NCBI GenBank assembly: GCA_937930605.1
Contig: CALHBZ010000150.1
Span: 1-14,877, forward strand
Direction: 5' to 3'
DNA: 14,877 nucleotides
Origin: Streptococcus oralis
Lineage (GTDB): Bacteria; Bacillota; Bacilli; Lactobacillales; Streptococcaceae
Each line of letters opens with the position of its first letter. Positions within the stretch are counted from its first letter, which is position 1. This document shows positions 14,570 through 14,877 of the stretch, one piece after another. The notes beneath the pieces are model-generated. The model did not search any database. It had not been told where the DNA came from and was given only the letters and a program-made list of their open reading frames with translations. The translations under genes and the position numbers were made by a program.

Positions 14570-14877
14570 TTAGTTCAAGTGCCAGATGTCTTCGTTATAC
14601 TGAGCGATTGTACGGTCAGATGAGAAGAATCCTGCTTTGGCAATGTTGACAATGACTTTATCCAACCATGCGTCACGGTCTTCGTAGTCAGCCAACATTT
14701 GCTCTTTCACCTTTATGTAGTCTTCCAAGTCAAGGAGAGTCATGAACCAGTCTTTGTTGATTAATTCGTTGTAAAGACGTTCCAAGCGCTCTTTCTTACC
14801 TACTGCAAGAACAGCGTCGCTGACGATGAAGTCAACCAATGGTTTGATAGCTTCACGAGCGTAGAATTCGCTTGATT
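14570..14877 (-). CDS. malP: Alpha-glucan (maltodextrin/glycogen) phosphorylase, C-terminal part
   Basis: The last 102 residues of a protein that continues beyond the window edge. The end has the conserved C-terminal pattern of GT35 phosphorylases: a W followed by IVNIAKAGFFSSDRTIAQY and a final DIWHLN. The enzyme phosphorolyses alpha-1,4-glucans to glucose-1-phosphate. The catalytic and PLP-binding parts are not in view. In pneumococcus the gene in this neighbourhood is malP, part of maltodextrin use; the symbol is given on that basis and glgP is the alternative. Confidence 0.88.
   Translation of the reverse strand, partial: SSEFYAREAIKPLVDFIVSDAVLAVGKKERLERLYNELINKDWFMTLLDLEDYIKVKEQMLADYEDRDAWLDKVIVNIAKAGFFSSDRTIAQYNEDIWHLN

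Overview
The window looks like chromosomal DNA of a Mitis-group Streptococcus (S. pneumoniae, S. mitis, S. oralis or a close relative). This rests on gene content and order (rhomboid protease, 5-FTHF cyclo-ligase, N-acetyl-diaminopimelate deacetylase, dapH, an EamA transporter, pbp1b, tyrS, rlmA, and a glucan phosphorylase at the far end), on low GC, and on strong AGGAGG-type ribosome binding sites. The species is inferred; no marker gene fixes it.

Layout. 1-552: the end of an operon whose last gene encodes a small DUF3021-like membrane protein, with its terminator. 553-850: a non-coding gap. Its minus strand carries a degenerate type II-A (Cas9-type) tracrRNA: anti-repeat, lower-stem strand, nexus-like hairpin and terminal hairpin, with no cas gene or CRISPR array in view. 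Its plus strand has a good promoter and terminator that would give a small antisense RNA carrying a CRISPR-repeat-like segment. 853-3965 (minus): dapH, the M20 deacetylase, 5-FTHF cyclo-ligase and the rhomboid protease, apparently an operon; the first two are consecutive-branch enzymes of the acetylated DAP/lysine pathway. 4050-7464 (minus): an EamA-type permease and the class A penicillin-binding protein PBP1b. 7605-9763 (plus): tyrS and rlmA. Two genes (the permease and rlmA) have an extended -10 promoter ending exactly 6 nt before the start codon, so their mRNAs may be leaderless.

9859-14394 (minus) is the accessory region. It holds a GHSLGG lipase with an extra helical C-terminal region, two small helical proteins immediately downstream, and three related lipoproteins upstream. 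Between the second and third lipoproteins lies a truncated second copy of the lipase N-terminus. The layout matches the type VII-secreted reverse-orientation lipase toxin system described in Staphylococcus aureus (TslA toxin, TlaA/TlaB helical partners, TilA lipoprotein immunity). My reading is a contact-dependent phospholipase toxin, its secretion partners and an expanded set of surface immunity lipoproteins, with the remnant of a second toxin-immunity unit. No type VII secretion machinery gene is in the window. The region ends at the 3' part of a glucan phosphorylase gene.

No tRNA, rRNA, insertion sequence, integrase or CRISPR array was seen.
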